This document shows, one piece after another, positions 13,321 through 16,806 of a DNA stretch of 16,806 bases. Positions within the stretch are counted from its first letter, which is position 1; each line of letters begins with the position of its first letter. The position numbers were made by a program, and so were the translations under genes. A model generated the notes under the pieces. That model was not told where the DNA came from, made no database searches, and worked only from the letters and a program-made list of their open reading frames with translations. The DNA lies in contig JAGQUE010000295.1 in the NCBI GenBank assembly GCA_020438665.1, positions 1-16,806 of the forward strand. The letters are read 5' to 3'. The stretch comes from Nocardioidaceae bacterium (lineage in GTDB: Bacteria; Actinomycetota; Actinomycetes; Propionibacteriales; Nocardioidaceae).

Positions 13321-14418
13321 CTAGATACCGCGCCTGACGATGCCGGGCATCTTCGAGTTGTGCTTCCACACCGGCATGCGGTGGGTCATCCAGTAGAGCC
13401 CCACAACGGCCGCGATGACGAGCAGGCCAACGCCCTTCGCAGCAACGAGGCATACGCCGATCAGGAGGGCCACGGCCCAGCCGCCGAGGTTCGAGTGGAA
13501 CCACTTCATCTGCGCGGCCTTCTCGGCGAGTTCGAGGTTCTGCTGCAGCGACCGGCGCAGCGGCTCGTCGTCGAACTTGAGCGCAAGCGCTCGGCTCGAC
13601 ATCTGGCGCGTGACCTCGATCTGTGCCTCGGAGGTGATGATCCAGTTGCCGTTGCCGACCTGCGACCACTTCGTCAGTTGGACGGCCTCGATCGCGAGAG
13701 CGAGGTAGTACTGGAAGAACTGCTGGTCCGGGAACTCGCTCACCACGCTCTCCATCAGCGCAAGCGCGGCCTCGGACTCACCCTGCTTGAGCTGGATGCT
13801 GGCCACCGCTGTGCGGTAGAGCGGGTTGCCCGGCTCGAGGCGCAGGGCGGCTTCGTACTCGCCGCGTGCCTCAGTGAGCGAACCCAGCTGGGCGAACGCG
13901 TCTCCATAGTCGAAGTGGTACTCGGCGCTGTCGGGCTTGAGGCTGATGGCCTCACGGAACTCGAACCCTGCGTCCTGGAAGTTGCCGAGGTTGAAGGACG
14001 AGTTGGCTCGGATCGACCATGCCTCGTGGTTACGGCCCTCGTGCGAGATGGCCTCCCGCGCTGCGTAGTAGGCGGACGCGAAGTTGCCGCGGTTGAAGTA
14101 CTCGCGGGCGACGGTCAGCCAGTCGCGGCCTCCGGAGCCGGCCTGCGCTGCAGTGTTCTCCTGCGGACGGTACTGGCGTGCCTGCTGGTCGAAGGCGCCC
14201 TTCTTGGCGGGGTCGAGCAGCACTCGCTCGGCCTCGCCCAAGTCGCGGACGCGCTTCTGTGCCTGTTCGCGCTTGACGGGGTCGGCCTGCGCGGCTCGCT
14301 TGTTCCAGATCTGGCGCTGGGCGCGGATGGCGTCGCGGATCTGCTCAGGGCTCGACGTCTCGACGATTCCAGGGAGGATCTCGTAGAAGTTCACGAATTC
14401 CTGCGTTGATGTGGTCAT
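13321..14418 (-). CDS. J-like domain / TPR protein with C-terminal membrane segments
   Basis: This is a 365-aa protein. Residues ~9-80 follow a J-domain outline: FYEILPG, helix II (SPEQIRDAIRAQRQIW), helix III (VRDLGEAERVLLDPAKKGAFD). The HPD tripeptide between helices II and III, needed for stimulating Hsp70 ATPase in canonical J proteins, is absent (WNKRAAQADP instead). Residues ~98-235 contain tetratricopeptide repeats (for example HEAWSIRANSSFNLGNFQDA and AEYHFDYGDAFAQLGSLTEA). Residues ~313-346 form two hydrophobic segments separated by AAKG, followed by a basic tail. The protein is thus probably anchored in the membrane with J-like and TPR parts in the cytoplasm, placing the chaperone at the membrane. 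It begins 2 nt after the Hsp70 stop, behind GAGGTG. Confidence 0.85.
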   Translation of the reverse strand: MTTSTQEFVNFYEILPGIVETSSPEQIRDAIRAQRQIWNKRAAQADPVKREQAQKRVRDLGEAERVLLDPAKKGAFDQQARQYRPQENTAAQAGSGGRDWLTVAREYFNRGNFASAYYAAREAISHEGRNHEAWSIRANSSFNLGNFQDAGFEFREAISLKPDSAEYHFDYGDAFAQLGSLTEARGEYEAALRLEPGNPLYRTAVASIQLKQGESEAALALMESVVSEFPDQQFFQYYLALAIEAVQLTKWSQVGNGNWIITSEAQIEVTRQMSSRALALKFDDEPLRRSLQQNLELAEKAAQMKWFHSNLGGWAVALLIGVCLVAAKGVGLLVIAAVVGLYWMTHRMPVWKHNSKMPGIVRRGI

Positions 14419-14420
14419 TC

Positions 14421-15935
14421 TCAGTTCACCTCAAGGTTCTTGTTCTTCTGGCGGGCGGAGCGGACTTCTTCGTCGGTCAGGTTGGCGACATTGTCGACCT
14501 CGAACGTGCCGAGGGACTGGTCGGCGGTCAGGTCGGTCACCTCGACCTGGATGGTCTGGTCGATGTCGTAGTGAAAAGTGATCCTGATTGGGGCGCCGAC
14601 CGGATAGGGCGGGATCGAGAAGACCTGTCCGCCGTCTTTGGTCACGAAGCGCACGTACTCGGGGTCGTCGTCGTCACCCTGAGTGACCTGGATCTTGATC
14701 TCGGTCTGGCCCTCGTTGACGGTGTTGAAGACTTCTGACTCGCTCGCTGGGATCTTTCGATTGCGAGGGATGATGATCCAGTTCTTCAACTCGCGCTCGT
14801 CGTTGAGAGCGATCGTGCCCAGGGCCTGCGACGTAACGTCCAGAACGGTCGCCTGGACCGACGCCTCGCTAGCATCGCCACCGGCCTCAAGGCTCGCCTG
14901 GATGGCTGCCCCAAGAGCGACGAGCTCGTCAGGGTTGCCGGCGCGAAGCGGCGGGCGGCCAGAGATCTCCTCCAGCATGTTGGCAACCTGGGGCATCCGC
15001 GTCGATCCCCCGACCAGTAGCACTTGGTCGATGCCGCCGAAGGTGAGCCCGAGTTCCTCAACCAGGGACTCGGTCATGTCGCGTGCTTGATTCAGTAGGT
15101 CCCTGGTCAGGTCGTCGAACGTTTCGCGCGTGACCGTGATCGTCTTCGTGACGCCTGCGTTGCTGAGGATGACTCGTGCTTGCGGTGCCGACGTGAGCGT
15201 CCGCTTCGCAAGCTCGGCCTTCTCGCGAAGCTCGGCTTCGGTCTCGAACGTGTCGGTGAGGTCCGCGCCCCCTTCGGCTTGGAACTGCTCATTGAGCCAC
15301 AGCATTAGGCGGTTGTCCCACTCGAATCCGCCGAGCTCGTGAAGGCCGTCGGTGCCCAGGACGTCGAAGACGCCATCACCGATCTTCATGACAGTTACGT
15401 CGAACGTTCCTCCACCCAGGTCGAAGACCAGGACCGTTCCGCTGCCACCCAAGTCCAGGCCGTAGGCGAGCGCCGCGGCTGTCGGTTCGTTGAGCACGCG
15501 GAGAACGTTGAGCCCCGCGATCTTGCCGGCATCCTTGGTGGCACGTCGGCGCGCGTCATCGAAGAACGCCGGCACTGTGATTACGGCGTCCGTGACCTCG
15601 CCCTCTCCTAGGAAGAGCTCAGCATCCTCCTTTAGGCGCTTCAAGATGACTGCCGACACCTCTTCAGGGCTGTACGAGCCCCCGCTGGAGGGCTCGAACC
15701 TCCAATCCTTGTCGCCCATCTGGCGCTTGACGAACTGCACGACGTCGAGTGGCGCGGTCGCGGCGGAGCGCTTGGCCATCGAGCCGACGAGCGTTGCGCC
15801 ATCGTCGAAGAAGACCACGGATGGCGTGATCCGCTCCCCATCGCGATTGACGAGTACCTCGGGTTTGCCGCTGGCGCCGACGACTGCGACTGCTGAGTAC
15901 GTCGTACCGAGGTCAATCCCCACAACTTGACCCAT
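14421..15935 (-). CDS. Hsp70 (DnaK-like) chaperone without C-terminal lid
   Basis: This is a 504-aa protein. The nucleotide-binding domain (1-~358) has all main signatures: IDLGTT (7-12), the catalytic-type Lys in FVKRQMG (K70), VITVPAFFDDARR (118-130), VLNEPTAAALAYG (147-159), DLGGGTFDV (172-180), LVGGSTRMP (307-315). A linker (VLDVTSQALG, 364-373) leads to a beta substrate-binding domain (~374-485) that differs clearly from DnaK (ELKNWIIIPRNRKIP aligns with the usual LIPRNTTIP-like segment). The protein ends shortly after NLTDEEV, so the alpha-helical lid of the ~610-640-aa DnaK is missing. It is probably a specialised Hsp70 serving the linked J-like and GrpE proteins. The ATG at 15935 has AGGGG 7 nt upstream; a 57-codon extension in frame is not credible because it covers the intergenic space. 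Confidence 0.95.
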   Translation of the reverse strand: MGQVVGIDLGTTYSAVAVVGASGKPEVLVNRDGERITPSVVFFDDGATLVGSMAKRSAATAPLDVVQFVKRQMGDKDWRFEPSSGGSYSPEEVSAVILKRLKEDAELFLGEGEVTDAVITVPAFFDDARRRATKDAGKIAGLNVLRVLNEPTAAALAYGLDLGGSGTVLVFDLGGGTFDVTVMKIGDGVFDVLGTDGLHELGGFEWDNRLMLWLNEQFQAEGGADLTDTFETEAELREKAELAKRTLTSAPQARVILSNAGVTKTITVTRETFDDLTRDLLNQARDMTESLVEELGLTFGGIDQVLLVGGSTRMPQVANMLEEISGRPPLRAGNPDELVALGAAIQASLEAGGDASEASVQATVLDVTSQALGTIALNDERELKNWIIIPRNRKIPASESEVFNTVNEGQTEIKIQVTQGDDDDPEYVRFVTKDGGQVFSIPPYPVGAPIRITFHYDIDQTIQVEVTDLTADQSLGTFEVDNVANLTDEEVRSARQKNKNLEVN

Positions 15936-16054
15936 ATGAATACCCCTGGTTGGTTCCGGCGCGTGCCGAGAGCCCCAAGTGGGCCACGCAGGACCAAACG
16001 CTAAGAGACGTGAATCGACTGGTCGCAGGTCTTGCGCTGCGCACCTGTGGCGTG
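15936..16054. other. Intergenic space upstream of the Hsp70 gene
   Basis: These 119 nt are the largest gap in the operon and the likeliest place for a promoter driving hsp70 onward. I see a TAGCGT hexamer on the minus strand as a possible -10 but no good -35. There is no CIRCE (TTAGCACTC-N9-GAGTGCTAA) or HAIR (CTTGAGT-N7-ACTCAAG) element, so classical HrcA or HspR heat-shock control is not indicated. Confidence 0.4.
15943..15947 (-). promoter_or_regulatory. Ribosome binding site of the Hsp70 gene
   Basis: AGGGG on the minus strand lies 7 nt before the ATG at 15935. That ATG puts IDLGTT at residue 7, the normal distance from the start in Hsp70 proteins. Confidence 0.65.
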
Positions 16055-16744
16055 CTAGTCGGGCATAGCCCAGAGCCCCCGGACGAACGACCGAACTCGC
16101 GGCCATTCGGGCAGCTCGGGTGGTCGACGCGTCGAGCTGGCATAGCGGCTGAAATCTGGTTCAGGCAGGCCCGCAACGTCTTTGGCTGCGCGCTGGACAG
16201 TCCGGAACGGTCCGCGACCAACGCCGAACAGGTGCTGGGGCCGGTGAGTTGTCCAGACCTCGGGCGGCATCGTCATCGCTGTCTCGAGGAAGGGCCCGAC
16301 CGCGCCATTCCAGCGCAGCCCGAGCTCCTGGCGAAGGGACCATTGCGAAGGGATCGCGTATGCGGCCGGTGCGTCGCCTCTACGCAGTGCGCCGAACAGG
16401 TCCACGGGATTGTCGCTGACCTCGAGGTACGGGATCGCGAAGGCGCAGCCAGCCTCGGCAAGCCGTAACGTAACAAGGGGGGAAGGGTCGAATGCCAGGA
16501 GGGCGATCTTCGTCGTCGTCGGCACGGTCGGCGCGACATCCGTGATTGCCTTGACCGCGGGCAGGCGGTCCAGCCCTGCGCTGGACCGTGCGAGGAATAC
16601 GACGACGTAGTCCCACGGCCCAACGTGAGTGGATGGGTCCGCGCAGTCCCCGAGACTGATGCAACCGACGTCGGCGAGGCCCGCGAGCGACGCGGCGGCC
16701 CGCAGGCCCCCGCGAACGATTGCGTCATCCGATGCGATGAGCAC
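16055..16744 (-). CDS. Pseudo-receiver regulator-like protein
   Basis: The N-terminus (VLIASDDAIVRGGLRAAA) closely follows NarL/LuxR-type response regulators, including the acidic pair (D6, D7). The phosphoacceptor Asp after strand 3 is absent (WDYVVVFLARSSAGL, where a xDxxMP motif is expected), and the late Lys is not in place. An LLAFDPSPLVTLRLAEAGCA segment matches the strand 4/helix 4 region. The C-terminal part (~137-229; PQHLFGVGRGPFRTVQRAA, then FSRYASSTRRPPELPEWP) may hold a variant HTH but is not a GerE domain. It may therefore be a phosphorylation-independent regulator of the operon. The GTG at 16744 gives 229 residues, but the frame stays open to the right edge, so the real start may lie outside. 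The hsp70 gene follows after 119 nt. Confidence 0.75.
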   Translation of the reverse strand: MLIASDDAIVRGGLRAAASLAGLADVGCISLGDCADPSTHVGPWDYVVVFLARSSAGLDRLPAVKAITDVAPTVPTTTKIALLAFDPSPLVTLRLAEAGCAFAIPYLEVSDNPVDLFGALRRGDAPAAYAIPSQWSLRQELGLRWNGAVGPFLETAMTMPPEVWTTHRPQHLFGVGRGPFRTVQRAAKDVAGLPEPDFSRYASSTRRPPELPEWPRVRSFVRGLWAMPD

Positions 16745-16806
16745 CGACGTAGCGGAAGGCGCGTGTGCGTAGGCCGCCTTCAGCCTCGATCCACCGATGA
16801 GCTTGG

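Noticed and set aside
13264..14409. 381-codon plus-strand open frame
   Set aside because: It is a codon-bias shadow of the J-like/TPR gene, whose minus-strand product has clear domains and ribosome site.
15936..16054. Classical heat-shock operator upstream of hsp70
   Set aside because: Neither the CIRCE nor the HAIR consensus is present.
14421..16106. Hsp70 with a 57-residue N-terminal extension
   Set aside because: The extension covers the intergenic region, has no ribosome site, and places IDLGTT far from the start; the ATG at 15935 fits the family.
1..16806. Insertion sequences, integrase, CRISPR array, tRNA or rRNA genes
   Set aside because: No transposase or integrase motifs, no regularly spaced repeats and no RNA gene signatures were found on reading both strands by eye.

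Overview
This window comes from a high-GC Gram-positive bacterium, almost certainly an actinomycete. The signs are GC-rich third codon positions, many GTG starts, tight ATGA/GTGA gene overlaps, at least one plausible leaderless promoter, and actinobacterial-style families (DUF6011-like protein, bacterial PH-domain protein, FtsK/SpoIIIE ATPase beside small helical proteins). The genus cannot be fixed from the sequence. No tRNA, rRNA, CRISPR array, transposase or integrase was seen.

Left part (1-5991, all minus strand): an accessory block of mostly uncharacterised genes. From right to left these are a putative HTH protein (5347-5991) coupled to a 67-aa protein, a 100-aa DUF6221-like protein, a 418-aa helical protein with a central hydrophobic segment, a DUF6011-type zinc-ribbon protein, a CoiA-like PD-(D/E)xK nuclease, and a protein running off the left edge. 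That last gene has its own promoter, which overlaps a perfect 18-bp palindrome.

Middle (5992-6877): a divergent intergenic region, then a short plus-strand set of two tiny Cys-rich ORFs (39 and 33 aa) and a 97-aa protein with a strong ribosome binding site. These converge on the large operon.

Right part (6878-16806, all minus strand): one tightly packed ~10 kb operon. In transcription order it holds a pseudo-receiver regulator-like protein, an Hsp70 lacking the C-terminal lid, a membrane-anchored J-like/TPR protein without HPD, GrpE, a 964-aa FtsK/SpoIIIE ATPase, a tail-anchored coiled-coil protein, an 86-aa WXG100-sized helical protein, a 100-aa unknown, a 53-aa Cys-rich protein with a DnaJ-type CxxCxGxG motif, a papain-fold (glutamine-deamidase type) toxin with a helical N-terminus, a probable immunity protein, and a membrane PH-domain protein. 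A perfect 15-bp-arm inverted repeat lies inside the start of grpE.

Working hypothesis (inference): the Hsp70/J-like/GrpE trio is a dedicated, membrane-located chaperone machine coupled to an FtsK-type motor that exports small helical proteins and a papain-fold toxin. In effect it would be a chaperone-assisted, type VII-like export or conflict system. I know of no characterised example with this full composition. The family assignments are strong for Hsp70, GrpE, FtsK and the toxin fold; the joint function is inferred from gene order alone.
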